Assembly (NCBI GenBank): GCA_963676165.1
Contig: OY781043.1
Span: 3,286,001 to 3,350,000, forward strand
Length of the DNA: 64,000 bases
Source: JAQIBY01 sp963676165
Lineage (GTDB): Bacteria; Bacteroidota; Bacteroidia; Bacteroidales; ML635J-15
Reading direction: 5' to 3'
Both the position numbers and the translations under genes were made by a program. This document shows, one piece after another, positions 1-8,977 of this stretch (its first letter is position 1; every line of letters begins with the position of its first letter). The notes beneath the pieces were generated by a model. It worked only from the letters and a program-made list of their open reading frames with translations, was not told the origin of the DNA and did not search any database.

Positions 1-741
1 TCATGGGATTGCTGGTATTTTGGCTGCAGCTTTGGACAACGTTCATTCATTGAATATTCATTATTACTAGCATTCCCATTTGCAAGTTTAAATAGTAAGA
101 TATTAAAAACGAACAACCTAAAATCCATTATAAAAGCTGTTTCTTATGGGTTGCCAATTCTCTACATGTCACTATTTAGCATTCTCATGTCCAACTCATA
201 TATCGGGTGCTTCTTTGGTGAAACATGGGACTGGAATGAATACAAACGTGTTTTGCACAACAAGAATATCCCTTTGCTTCATTTCAATACTTTTAAATAT
301 AAAACCGATTTTGAGGCAACACACTATTCGAATTATTTATTAAATACTCATATGATTTCTCACCATCAAGAAGCACATTCTGGGAATAATGTATGCATTA
401 TGGATAGCACAAACTCATATAGTTTTGCATTTTCAAGAGAATTACGCGCATACAGTTTAGATTCCACTTTTAAGGTTGAAACTTCCTTATGGTATCGAAT
501 AGAAGAAATAAACAATTCAAATCAATTACATTTAGTCGTGCAGGTTGTTGGAATGAATGAAAGAACAGTTTATTGGAAAAGCATTCCTTTCAAACAAAAC
601 GAAATAAATAATTGGCAACAGATAAACGCAGTATGTAATATCCCGAAATTTCCGTTACATTTTTCTTTACGAGTATTTGTTTGGAATCAAGGCTCCAGGT
701 GTTTATTAGACGATTTTGAAATCAAAATTAAAAAAACGTAA
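1..741 (+). CDS. Polytopic membrane protein, C-terminal part (5' end outside window)
   Basis: The reading frame is open from base 1, so the internal TTG at 151 is not a real start and the gene begins upstream. The first visible residues contain a WYFG..FGQRSF-type motif followed by a hydrophobic stretch (about residues 20-32) and a second one (about 50-65). This resembles the C-terminal half of large multi-pass membrane proteins near glycosyltransferases in Bacteroidota, possibly of the GT-C or mannosyltransferase type. The last 140 residues are soluble and beta-rich. The adjacent DPM1-like glycosyltransferase on the other strand supports a role in lipid-linked sugar or surface glycan metabolism. 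The family is inferred from one motif and context only; the stop codon at 739-741 is clear. Confidence 0.6.
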   Translation, partial: SWDCWYFGCSFGQRSFIEYSLLLAFPFASLNSKILKTNNLKSIIKAVSYGLPILYMSLFSILMSNSYIGCFFGETWDWNEYKRVLHNKNIPLLHFNTFKYKTDFEATHYSNYLLNTHMISHHQEAHSGNNVCIMDSTNSYSFAFSRELRAYSLDSTFKVETSLWYRIEEINNSNQLHLVVQVVGMNERTVYWKSIPFKQNEINNWQQINAVCNIPKFPLHFSLRVFVWNQGSRCLLDDFEIKIKKT

Positions 742-743
742 TA

Positions 744-1469
744 TTATTTCCTTTTAAAGATATTGTATTTAAGAATACAATAAATCGCGCGAAATCCGTC
801 TTTAGCACCGATTTTCTTACCTTCATCGTAAGTGCGTCCAAAATAAGAAATACCTACTTCATATATACGAATACCTGGAACCCTCGACAACTTTGCCGTC
901 ACTTCTGGCTCAAACCCAAACCTTTTCTCTCTTAAGTTTAAGCCTTGAATTATATCTGTACGGACTAATTTGTAACAAGTTTCCATATCAGACAAATTCA
1001 AATTCGTGAACATATTAGAAATACCTGTCAAGAACCTATTCCCAATCGTATGCCAAAAGAAAAGAATACGATGAGGCTGACTTCCCTTAAACCGACTACC
1101 ATAAACCACATCAGCAAACCCATTTATAGCTGGTGACAATAAACGGTTGTATTCATTAGGATCATATTCAAGATCTGCGTCTTGTATAATCAAATACTCC
1201 CCGGTTGCCTTGCTTATCCCTGTATGGATTGCTGCCCCCTTACCCATATTTTTCTCATGTTGAAATAGCTTAACATCTGCATCAGCATGATTCTGAATAT
1301 ATTTATTTGCAATCACACCTGTATTATCGGTGGAGCAATCATTTACAATAATTATTTCTTTATCAATACTATTGATAAGTTCAACAGATAAAACCTTGTT
1401 AAGTATATCAATCAATGTTGATTCTTCATTATATGCGGGAATAATAATTGTGATTTTACTAATATCCAT
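744..1469 (-). CDS. Family 2 glycosyltransferase, dolichyl-phosphate mannose synthase-like
   Basis: A 241-aa GT2 enzyme with a GT-A fold. Visible motifs are PAYNEE (residues 11-16), the nucleotide-binding DCSTDNT (44-50), NMGKG (74-78), the metal-binding QDADLEYDP (96-104) and a later GSRF and FGFEPEVTAKL region. Length and motifs match DPM1/polyprenyl-phosphate sugar synthases, which move a sugar from a nucleotide donor to a polyprenyl phosphate on the cytoplasmic face. There are no C-terminal membrane segments, so it is the soluble form. It ends 2 nt from the convergent stop of the membrane protein at 1-741. Polytopic membrane proteins on both sides could use the lipid-linked sugar. The sugar itself cannot be read from the sequence. 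Confidence 0.88.
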   Translation of the reverse strand: MDISKITIIIPAYNEESTLIDILNKVLSVELINSIDKEIIIVNDCSTDNTGVIANKYIQNHADADVKLFQHEKNMGKGAAIHTGISKATGEYLIIQDADLEYDPNEYNRLLSPAINGFADVVYGSRFKGSQPHRILFFWHTIGNRFLTGISNMFTNLNLSDMETCYKLVRTDIIQGLNLREKRFGFEPEVTAKLSRVPGIRIYEVGISYFGRTYDEGKKIGAKDGFRAIYCILKYNIFKRK

Positions 1470-1662
1470 AATTCACATTCTTAAAAACTAGTATACTCCT
1501 TTTAGTTGGGCAATTTTAACAATTATTATTCACTTTCAAAAACAATTATCATTGTTTATTTCGACAACAAACACATACATATTAATCAGTTTAAAAAACT
1601 TGAATCACTCACTAAGCAATAAAATCGACTAAGTTATATTTATTTTAACATAAAATTTTTGA

Positions 1663-1670
1663 TACTTTTG
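1663..1670 (+). promoter_or_regulatory. Bacteroidota -7 promoter element (TACTTTTG)
   Basis: TACTTTTG fits the TAnnTTTG consensus of the Bacteroidota primary sigma factor and lies 21 nt before the ATG at 1692. I see no good -33 TTTG at the expected spacing. Its position argues against the upstream TTG at 1659 as the start of the following gene. Confidence 0.45.
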
Positions 1671-1691
1671 TTCCAAATAAAAAATATAAAT

Positions 1692-3083
1692 ATGAATCGC
1701 GAATTGAATTTTTTCCAAAAAGCAATACATTTCATAATAACAACGTTATTACTATCTTCACCTGCCTTATACAACAGATTCCCTCTTGTTTACTATGATA
1801 CAGGTCAATACATATCAACCTCTATTGATTTACTGCCAGTTAACACATGCCCGATGGGCTACAGTTTTTTCATAAGAGCCTTTTCTTGGCAAGCCAGCCT
1901 TTGGCCTGTTGTTTTCATGCAAGCCTTTCTTATTTCTTTCTATATTTTTCATGTAATAAAAATCATTTTTCAAGACAAGGATATATATATTAAGCATTTT
2001 TTCATTGTTCTATTTCTAGGACTCTTATCAAGTGCTTCTTGGTTTGCATCACAATTAATGGCAGATGTATTTGCACCACTCATGCTATTATCTGTTTTTA
2101 TCTTTGTTTCTGATTATAAAAATATCACTTTCAAAATATTCAATAGCATTCTACTATTGCTAATAGTAATATCTCATTACAGCTATATATACATACTTAT
2201 TTTATTAGTCGCCGCATTGTTTTTAATCAATTTAATTTATCGGAAAAAGTTACCAGATTTTAAAAAACGCATAACACGGACATCATTATTAATCCCATTT
2301 ATTCTTTTTGGATACTTTTTCACCCCGTTTTACAACTATACTCACGGAAAATCATTTTCCACAAGTGAACATAAACATGTTTTCATGGTTGCAAGACTAG
2401 TTGGCACAGGAATTATGGACACTTACCTCAATGATGTCTGTGATACAAAAGATTATTCTCTTTGCGAATATAAAGATGAGCTTCCGAACATGCCATCTAA
2501 ATTTGTTTGGAATAGTAACAGTCCTTTTTATAAAACAGGCGGATGGAACAGTAGCCAAGAAGAATATGAAGCGATACTAGATGATTTATTATCACAACCC
2601 AAATACCTTGGTATGTTTGCATATACAGGGTTTACATACTCTTTAAAACAATTAGTAAATTTCGACATCACTGAGCTTAAACCTTACAGACGCGAAACAA
2701 CACCATATCAAAGTGTTGAGGAATTCTTCCCACAAGAGTTAAATGATTATGAAAATTCCCGTCAATATTATGGAAAATTAGATTTCAAATTACACAATCG
2801 GATCAGTTATTTACTTGTAAGTATTTCACTTTTAATTATCATTTTTTCTTGGTATAAAGGTTTAATTAAAGGACAGCTGGGAACACTCATTACAATCATA
2901 TCATTAGGTATCGTTTTTAATGCAGCAGTAGCTGGTACTTTCTCATATGTAGTAGATAGATATCAATCAAGGATAGTCTGGCTGATAATCTTTGCGGGTC
3001 TTCTTATCGTTCTGAAGGTATTTTGGCCTAAGTTTAATTCTCTTTTAAAGCTTGTGACAAATCAAAAAACTAACAAACAATAA
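1692..3083 (+). CDS. Polytopic membrane protein with DTG motif, GT-C-like
   Basis: A 463-aa protein with about ten hydrophobic segments. Near the N-terminus, after the first membrane segment, is FPLVYYDTGQY (D36-T37-G38), an acidic motif in the first extracytoplasmic loop as in GT-C-type transferases. A soluble loop of about 130 residues (roughly 225-355) lies before the last three membrane segments. I do not recognise a precise family; function as a membrane glycosyltransferase is inference from topology and from the GT2 neighbour. The start at 1692 is chosen over the TTG at 1659 because a promoter-like site lies between them. A weak ATACTT/AAGTAT hairpin (3092-3106) follows the stop. Confidence 0.7.
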   Translation: MNRELNFFQKAIHFIITTLLLSSPALYNRFPLVYYDTGQYISTSIDLLPVNTCPMGYSFFIRAFSWQASLWPVVFMQAFLISFYIFHVIKIIFQDKDIYIKHFFIVLFLGLLSSASWFASQLMADVFAPLMLLSVFIFVSDYKNITFKIFNSILLLLIVISHYSYIYILILLVAALFLINLIYRKKLPDFKKRITRTSLLIPFILFGYFFTPFYNYTHGKSFSTSEHKHVFMVARLVGTGIMDTYLNDVCDTKDYSLCEYKDELPNMPSKFVWNSNSPFYKTGGWNSSQEEYEAILDDLLSQPKYLGMFAYTGFTYSLKQLVNFDITELKPYRRETTPYQSVEEFFPQELNDYENSRQYYGKLDFKLHNRISYLLVSISLLIIIFSWYKGLIKGQLGTLITIISLGIVFNAAVAGTFSYVVDRYQSRIVWLIIFAGLLIVLKVFWPKFNSLLKLVTNQKTNKQ

Positions 3084-3364
3084 ACTCTACCATACTTTTT
3101 AAGTATCACTTTATTTACACTTTACAACAAAGCTAAACTAATATATCCTATGTATGCTCTATTATAAATAAAACTAATCCTATAAATTGTCTTCTCACTT
3201 GGCATTTTAACACAACACAAAAGGCCTCAAAACCATCACCTAATACCTTCAACACTAATATCTTTTTGGATTTCCGATAGTTATTTTGCTGATTTTTTGT
3301 AAAATATCCTTTTGTCATGTTTAGCAAACAAATATTAAAACACGAAAAAAGCATTCAACTTTGA

Positions 3365-4693
3365 TTATCTTTTAACGATTTGCTTAGACATCACTTGCTC
3401 ATCAACTATAATTTTCAACAAATAAATTCCTGAAGTGAATTCACTCATATCCACCATAGAAACATCCTCACCCATCTGAACAAGCCTACCCATTGAATTA
3501 TAAAGAAAGTAATTACTAATTCGGGTTTCAAAATAAACAATTCCAGAAGTTGGATTAGGGAAAACAGATATTCCCATCTTATCATTTGCCTCAACCCCAT
3601 TTTCAGGTAACAATGGCTTATTAACAGCAAAATCTATTAGATCAACACCTGGAGGAGTGTTTGAACCCCACATGCTAATTGCCAATCTTAACCAACCCAG
3701 AACCTCTTCTTCATTCAATGTTTTAAACTTAAAACACAAAAACACATCCTGTGAATTATTCAAATGTATAAATTCATATACTAAAAGCGGAGTGTTTTCC
3801 AAGTTTTCGTAATGCCACAAATAAATAAAGGTTTCCTCTGATGTCCATTTAAGTTTTTCATTCATTACATTTCCTTCTTCAAAGACTTCAGCTAAATTCA
3901 AATCCATAAGCTCAGAAAAAATCCAAGGATGATATGATATTTTATTTCGAAAAGCAATTTTATTATTGTTCAATGGGTGCAACTTCAAATACATATCAAG
4001 AGATACCCCTGAACCTCCCAAATAAAACTCCAACAGATAATCATTTTCTCCATCCATATTAAAATCGAGAGAGTATTGGCTCGTACAATTAGACCAACAT
4101 TCTATTTCAGTGATCGTATCAAATTTAAAATAATAAAAATCCTCATCCGCTCTATCACCAACATAAAACGGTTCTTCAGCATCTGAATATACTACTACTG
4201 TATCAGTATATAATTCACCACATGAAGTAGCAGCATTCAAAGTATAGTTTGATGGAGTATCGACCATTGTATATGATAAAGTATCGCCATTTGACCATGT
4301 ATATAACTCAAACAAATCTGGGAAATCGAGCCGCACACTATCATCCTGAATAACAACATCATACTCAACAAACTCATCCTCATAGTTCCGAACATATACA
4401 ATCTTAGCAAAACCTTGCGGAGATGGGAAATTCCCTGGTTTCACCCACCTATAAAGATTGGAATTGATTAAAAAAGTAGTATTTTGTTCCAAATAGCCAA
4501 TCGTATCACTCATTAAATGAAGATAAACACTGTCATTTTTTGATTTATAAATGATGGAACCATGCGGGAGAATCGTATCCTCAATAATACTAGTATATAT
4601 TGTATCTCCATTGCATGCAAAAATATTTATTTGCCCAGAAGCTGAATTAAATAATACATGAAAAAAAACAATGAAAACGACAATTTTTCGCAT
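3365..4693 (-). CDS. Secreted protein with T9SS type A C-terminal sorting domain
   Basis: A 442-aa exported protein. Residues 1-20 form a signal peptide ending ASGQ. The middle is beta-rich, with many Asp, Asn, Tyr and Trp and no catalytic motif I recognise. The last 75 or so residues form a type A T9SS domain: VFPNPTSG, then an LYNSMGRLV segment, then FTSGIYLLKI and a basic terminus KQIVKR. Such proteins cross the outer membrane through T9SS and lose this domain when released or anchored. It starts 42 nt after the MBOAT gene on the same strand, so read-through is possible, but it may also be an independent unit. The cargo function is unknown. Confidence 0.85.
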   Translation of the reverse strand: MRKIVVFIVFFHVLFNSASGQINIFACNGDTIYTSIIEDTILPHGSIIYKSKNDSVYLHLMSDTIGYLEQNTTFLINSNLYRWVKPGNFPSPQGFAKIVYVRNYEDEFVEYDVVIQDDSVRLDFPDLFELYTWSNGDTLSYTMVDTPSNYTLNAATSCGELYTDTVVVYSDAEEPFYVGDRADEDFYYFKFDTITEIECWSNCTSQYSLDFNMDGENDYLLEFYLGGSGVSLDMYLKLHPLNNNKIAFRNKISYHPWIFSELMDLNLAEVFEEGNVMNEKLKWTSEETFIYLWHYENLENTPLLVYEFIHLNNSQDVFLCFKFKTLNEEEVLGWLRLAISMWGSNTPPGVDLIDFAVNKPLLPENGVEANDKMGISVFPNPTSGIVYFETRISNYFLYNSMGRLVQMGEDVSMVDMSEFTSGIYLLKIIVDEQVMSKQIVKR

Positions 4694-4735
4694 ATTAGAT
4701 TATTTTCCTTAAAGATATTACTTTTAATTATATAA

Positions 4736-6262
4736 TCAAAACTGAAAATAAATAAATGGCTGTATGTCGCTGGATTTTGCCTGATAAACAACAAATGCGA
4801 CCAACACTGCAATTAGCACTTTAACTGACCAATGCATATCAATAAACCATTTTTGGTATTTGTCTTTGAATGATTTTGGTAACCAGTGAATAATGTATGC
4901 CAAAACCATGAGCGCAAAAATATGTCCGTAAGCAGACAGTATTTCAGGTATTTGTTTGAGTTGCTCACCATTGAAAAGTTTTCCAATTTGATGAATGACA
5001 GCATTGGCTTTATCCATGGTTTTTGCACGGAAAAATATCCATGCAAAATTCACTAAATTAAAGGTTAAAAAGACACGTAAAAAATGCCCTAGCCAACCGC
5101 GGTTTCCTTCCGGTTTTCCAAAAATTGCCAGCCATGCTTTATGAATTGCCAGCCATGCACCATGCAAAGCTCCCCAAATGATAAAGCGCCATGCTGGACC
5201 ATGCCACAAACCACCCAAAATCATGGTTACTGCAAGATTAATGTATGTACGAATTTTTCCTTTCCGATTTCCTCCTAATGGGATATACAAATAATCTCTC
5301 AACCATGAAGAAAGCGAAATATGCCATCGCCGCCAAAACTCGGTAATGCTCTCCGATTTATATGGTGAATTAAAGTTCAATGGCAAATGGAACCCCAGCA
5401 ACAAAGCTACGCCAATGGCAATATCGGTATATCCCGAAAAGTCGCAATAAATTTGCAATCCATAGCCATAAACACCAAGCAGATTTTCAAAGCCAGTATA
5501 TAACTCAGGATTTGCAAAAATTCTATCCACAAAGTTGACAGAGATAAAATCCGATATCAACATTTTTTTGATCAAACCATTTAAGATAAGAAAAATGGCT
5601 TTCCCAAAATCTGACTTTGACAACTGGAACTTCTGATACAATTGAGGCACAAACTCTGATGCACGTACAATCGGACCTGCTACTAATTGTGGGAAAAAGC
5701 TCACATAAAAGCCAAAATCCACAATGTTTTTCACCGGCTGCACCTTTCGACGGTAAATATCAACGGTGTAGGAAATGGTTTGGAAGGTATAAAATGAGAT
5801 TCCAACAGGCAGAATAATTTCTGTTACATTGAATGAAGACCCGGTCAAGTTATTTGCCCAAAGCGACAATAAATCAACCACTTCATGTTGTGTCCCGAAC
5901 ACATCGTTGAAAATATCGACAAAGAAATATGCATATTTAAAATATGCCAGTAAGGATAAGTTGACAAAAACAGACAAGCCAACAAACAGTTTCCTCCTCC
6001 TTTCAATTTTTGAGGTATAAACAAGCTGACCCAAAGTGTAATCTACAAGGGTGGAGAAAATAAGAATAACAAAAAAGTGTCCCCCTGATTTCCAATAGAA
6101 AAATAAACTTGCTAAAAACAAGAACGCATTGCGTAAAGGATTTTTCTTGTAGATAATGGTATAAACTGCTAAAACAACAGCAAAGAAAATCCAGAAATAC
6201 AGATGCGTAAAAAGCATCGGATGTCTTGGGTCATATGTCAGGAAATCCTTTATAAAGTCCAT
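4736..6262 (-). CDS. MBOAT family O-acyltransferase (AlgI/PatA-like)
   Basis: A 508-aa membrane-bound O-acyltransferase with about eleven membrane segments. Signature pieces are PVGISFYTFQ (about 152-161), PQLVAGPIVR (191-200), DFSGYTDIAIG (274-284), WRRWHISLSSWLRDYLY (310-326) and WHGPAW with the expected catalytic His at 354; a second His lies at 367. Family members (AlgI, PatA, DltB) pass an acyl group, usually acetyl, across the inner membrane to a periplasmic SGNH-type partner that esterifies a polymer. Its start overlaps the preceding SGNH gene by 1 nt (TGATG), so the two are translationally coupled and very likely act together. The acceptor polymer is not known; a LysM protein in the operon suggests peptidoglycan. 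Confidence 0.93.
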   Translation of the reverse strand: MDFIKDFLTYDPRHPMLFTHLYFWIFFAVVLAVYTIIYKKNPLRNAFLFLASLFFYWKSGGHFFVILIFSTLVDYTLGQLVYTSKIERRRKLFVGLSVFVNLSLLAYFKYAYFFVDIFNDVFGTQHEVVDLLSLWANNLTGSSFNVTEIILPVGISFYTFQTISYTVDIYRRKVQPVKNIVDFGFYVSFFPQLVAGPIVRASEFVPQLYQKFQLSKSDFGKAIFLILNGLIKKMLISDFISVNFVDRIFANPELYTGFENLLGVYGYGLQIYCDFSGYTDIAIGVALLLGFHLPLNFNSPYKSESITEFWRRWHISLSSWLRDYLYIPLGGNRKGKIRTYINLAVTMILGGLWHGPAWRFIIWGALHGAWLAIHKAWLAIFGKPEGNRGWLGHFLRVFLTFNLVNFAWIFFRAKTMDKANAVIHQIGKLFNGEQLKQIPEILSAYGHIFALMVLAYIIHWLPKSFKDKYQKWFIDMHWSVKVLIAVLVAFVVYQAKSSDIQPFIYFQF

Positions 6263-7491
6263 CAGTTTGCCTTGTCTATGTGGTCATTATAAGCACGTAG
6301 GAAAGCGTTGAACAACAAATTTCCCTGCAACTCATAACCTTGTTTATTGTAATGTAATCTATCTTTCGCTGTTAAACCTGCATAATACCAATTCATAATG
6401 GCATTTAGCTCACCCATAATATCATAAAAATCCCAAACCATGATTTGTTTGCTTTCTGCAACTTTCAAGATAACTTCTGTCGCTTTAGATGTACTGTAAT
6501 TTAGATATCTACGGTAGCGATAATTATCCCCTGGAGTTACCCATAAAATCGCAGCGTTCGGAGCAGCCTTTTCAATACGATCGACTAACTGCCTTACCTT
6601 TTTCTCAAACCCTGGGGCATCAAATTTTGATGTGTATGAGTCGTTGGTTCCAAGTGAAACTATAACCAAATCGGGATGAAGAGTTTGTAATTCCTCCATC
6701 ATTTTAGGACATTTCAACCAAGATTCCACTTCAGCACCATTGACACCCAAGGAATGGTAAACGATTCCCGGATCATCATTATCCAAACTAAAACCATGCA
6801 GAACAAACTCACCTGAATCCGTTAAATGATGAAATTCAATGTCAAAATAGTTTTGTTCCTCCACAAAGTCCAATTCTGAATATGCAGAGTCCATGCAATG
6901 ACGAATTGTGTATTGCATTGTAGTATCCATCATGGCAATTCTCCAATTAACAGTATCCATATTATGATAAACCCGTAGCGTATTGAAGGTGTATTGCGGA
7001 TATTCTTTATCGGTCAAAGTAACATGTACAGACGCTTTATCCGATTGTGTTTTGACAAGAAAACCTGCTAAGCCAAGGTCACAATATCGCTTGTGCTCCA
7101 CATTTTTACACGCTGTCCAAGCACCACTGTATTTCACTCGATAATTCCAGGGATTATTGGTTTTTGCAATTTGCACAGGGAATATAAACCCTCTACCTCC
7201 ATTGAGACCCCAAGCCATTTCTTGAAACCGCTTACGCAACTGCCCCGAAACATAATCCGCTTGAATATGCGAGTCGCCAATATGGACAATGTTTATTTTC
7301 CCTGAACCTAGAAGTATCAGTGTATCCAATCGGGAATAAAAGGTGTCAAAGTGGGGATTATTATTGGTTATGATTGTGTTATCATCGTAATTAATAAAAT
7401 CGTATTTCTTGATATCAAAAGGATTCACTTGCGCATTGACACCAACAGCCAACAACAAAAACATCCATATAATAATCTGCTTACTCTTCAT
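6262..7491 (-). CDS. Exported SGNH/GDSL hydrolase-like protein (second of pair)
   Basis: A 409-aa protein starting at the ATG at 7491 (an adjacent ATG at 7494 is possible). Longer in-frame starts would run deep into the upstream gene. Residues 1-20 form a signal peptide ending VNAQ. SGNH blocks are complete: GDS (72-74, nucleophile S74), a LGTNDS block III and D377-x-x-H380 near the end. Proteins of this type act as periplasmic acetyltransferases or esterases with MBOAT partners (AlgJ/AlgX, PatB). It overlaps the upstream SGNH gene by 11 nt and the downstream MBOAT gene by 1 nt. Its similarity to the upstream SGNH protein suggests an old tandem duplication with specialisation, for example transferase and esterase; that split is inference. 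Confidence 0.87.
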   Translation of the reverse strand: MKSKQIIIWMFLLLAVGVNAQVNPFDIKKYDFINYDDNTIITNNNPHFDTFYSRLDTLILLGSGKINIVHIGDSHIQADYVSGQLRKRFQEMAWGLNGGRGFIFPVQIAKTNNPWNYRVKYSGAWTACKNVEHKRYCDLGLAGFLVKTQSDKASVHVTLTDKEYPQYTFNTLRVYHNMDTVNWRIAMMDTTMQYTIRHCMDSAYSELDFVEEQNYFDIEFHHLTDSGEFVLHGFSLDNDDPGIVYHSLGVNGAEVESWLKCPKMMEELQTLHPDLVIVSLGTNDSYTSKFDAPGFEKKVRQLVDRIEKAAPNAAILWVTPGDNYRYRRYLNYSTSKATEVILKVAESKQIMVWDFYDIMGELNAIMNWYYAGLTAKDRLHYNKQGYELQGNLLFNAFLRAYNDHIDKAN

Positions 7492-8977
7492 CATCCACAT
7501 CCTTTTCCTCTTGTTTTGAAGCAGCTTGTTGCTCATGTTTGTAATTTCTGTATTCAAGCATTAGTGCATTATACAACATATTGCTAATAATTTTTGCTCC
7601 CTGCACATTAAAATGTGTATAATCTGTATTTGCTAAAGGCGGATCGGCCCAAACCCAACTCGGCATAGAATTTTCACCACCCATTGCTTCATACATATCC
7701 CAGAAAGCAAATCCAGCTTCAAGGGCAGCATTTTTCTGAGCATCACGGATTTTCGAAACTGCTTCATACGACACATAATCTATCCCATCTTTTTTGGACA
7801 TATCAGAAATTCCAACAACAACGACAGCAAGGTCAGGACGCATTTGAGCAATCGTTTTTAGTTGTTGCAACATCCATCGCTCATAATAACCAAAGTCTTC
7901 AACCTCATCAGAAACCACATTGACACCAAATTGTAGAACAAGCAGATTTGCATTGAGGGTATTGAACCACCTCAACATCATACTGTATTCCATTTGAGTA
8001 AAAACAGTTCCTGCAGAACCTCTCAATGGAATGTTGTCAACAATTATCCCCTGATTTGATTCTAAGGATACAGCATAAACATCGGGACTATCATAACCTT
8101 GCATTTCAACATGAAAGGCTTTCTTGAACTCTCCTAAATCATAAGCTGTAAGTGATTGGGTTTTTGCCAATGAGTCCTCTTTTAGCACCTCGCCCTCTTC
8201 ATCCTTGACAACAATATGAACAGGTTGGTGAAGATTGCCGTAATACAAATACGCATTATCCCAATGATTGGAAGCTGCATATCCTTGAAATGAATTTTTT
8301 ACTTCAAACTCAGCAGAGTATAAAATGCTATCGTTAGGCAAACTATCCACCCAATGAGGAGCATAACGAAACATTGCAATCATTGGCCCATAACGTTTGT
8401 GCATAATTGTCGTATCAACTTTTCCAAATAGAGTGTATCGACTCCATTCGTCGGAAGGGTTAACTCTCCACGACAATTTTTGAGTGACTGGCTTAACGGC
8501 TAAAAGACCAGGTCCGTTTCCTCCAAAGCTTTGTTGCAAACGTTCGCGCAAATATCCAGTGACGTGATCAGCCTCAATCTGAGAATCGCCATAATGCATG
8601 ATACGCACAGGTTTGCTTCCTGTTCGTGCTTTCTCCATTTTTGCATAGAAAGCATGTAACTTTTCCTTTCCTTTTTCAGAACATTGAATTGGATATTCAG
8701 AAGCAGCCAACAAATCAGCATCAGCACGGACAGTATCCAATAAAGCGGTAGTATCAAGAGCTTCTGCAGCTACTGTATCTTCGGGTAAATCGTGTTTTAC
8801 AATATCTGAAATATCAGCATACTCGACTTTCTTAGGATGGAACACATCATCTAAGGTGCGGAACTTTAGCGTCATTCCAGCAACTTCCTGTGTTTTTTCA
8901 GGGAAAAGGAGTGTCACTGCAGCTAAGAGTGCCAAAACCAATAATAAGAATCCGAGAATATGCTTTGGCTTTATCAT
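7481..8977 (-). CDS. Membrane-anchored SGNH/GDSL hydrolase-like protein (first of pair)
   Basis: A 498-aa protein with an N-terminal hydrophobic segment (about 8-25) that lacks an obvious cleavage site, so probably an inner-membrane anchor with a periplasmic catalytic domain. SGNH motifs: GDS (130-132, S132), LQFGVN as block III and D452-x-x-H455. An acidic linker (about 50-90) separates the anchor from the domain, and the C-terminus is highly charged. The start overlaps the preceding LysM gene by 4 nt (ATGA), and its stop lies inside the next SGNH gene. Role inferred as acyl transfer or ester hydrolysis on a periplasmic glycan together with the MBOAT protein. Confidence 0.87.
   Translation of the reverse strand: MIKPKHILGFLLLVLALLAAVTLLFPEKTQEVAGMTLKFRTLDDVFHPKKVEYADISDIVKHDLPEDTVAAEALDTTALLDTVRADADLLAASEYPIQCSEKGKEKLHAFYAKMEKARTGSKPVRIMHYGDSQIEADHVTGYLRERLQQSFGGNGPGLLAVKPVTQKLSWRVNPSDEWSRYTLFGKVDTTIMHKRYGPMIAMFRYAPHWVDSLPNDSILYSAEFEVKNSFQGYAASNHWDNAYLYYGNLHQPVHIVVKDEEGEVLKEDSLAKTQSLTAYDLGEFKKAFHVEMQGYDSPDVYAVSLESNQGIIVDNIPLRGSAGTVFTQMEYSMMLRWFNTLNANLLVLQFGVNVVSDEVEDFGYYERWMLQQLKTIAQMRPDLAVVVVGISDMSKKDGIDYVSYEAVSKIRDAQKNAALEAGFAFWDMYEAMGGENSMPSWVWADPPLANTDYTHFNVQGAKIISNMLYNALMLEYRNYKHEQQAASKQEEKDVDDEE

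Noticed and set aside
3148..3354. Minus-strand open frame of 68 codons between the membrane protein and the T9SS type A gene
   Set aside because: AT-rich, no recognisable domain, no promoter or conserved start; the 281-bp gap looks non-coding.
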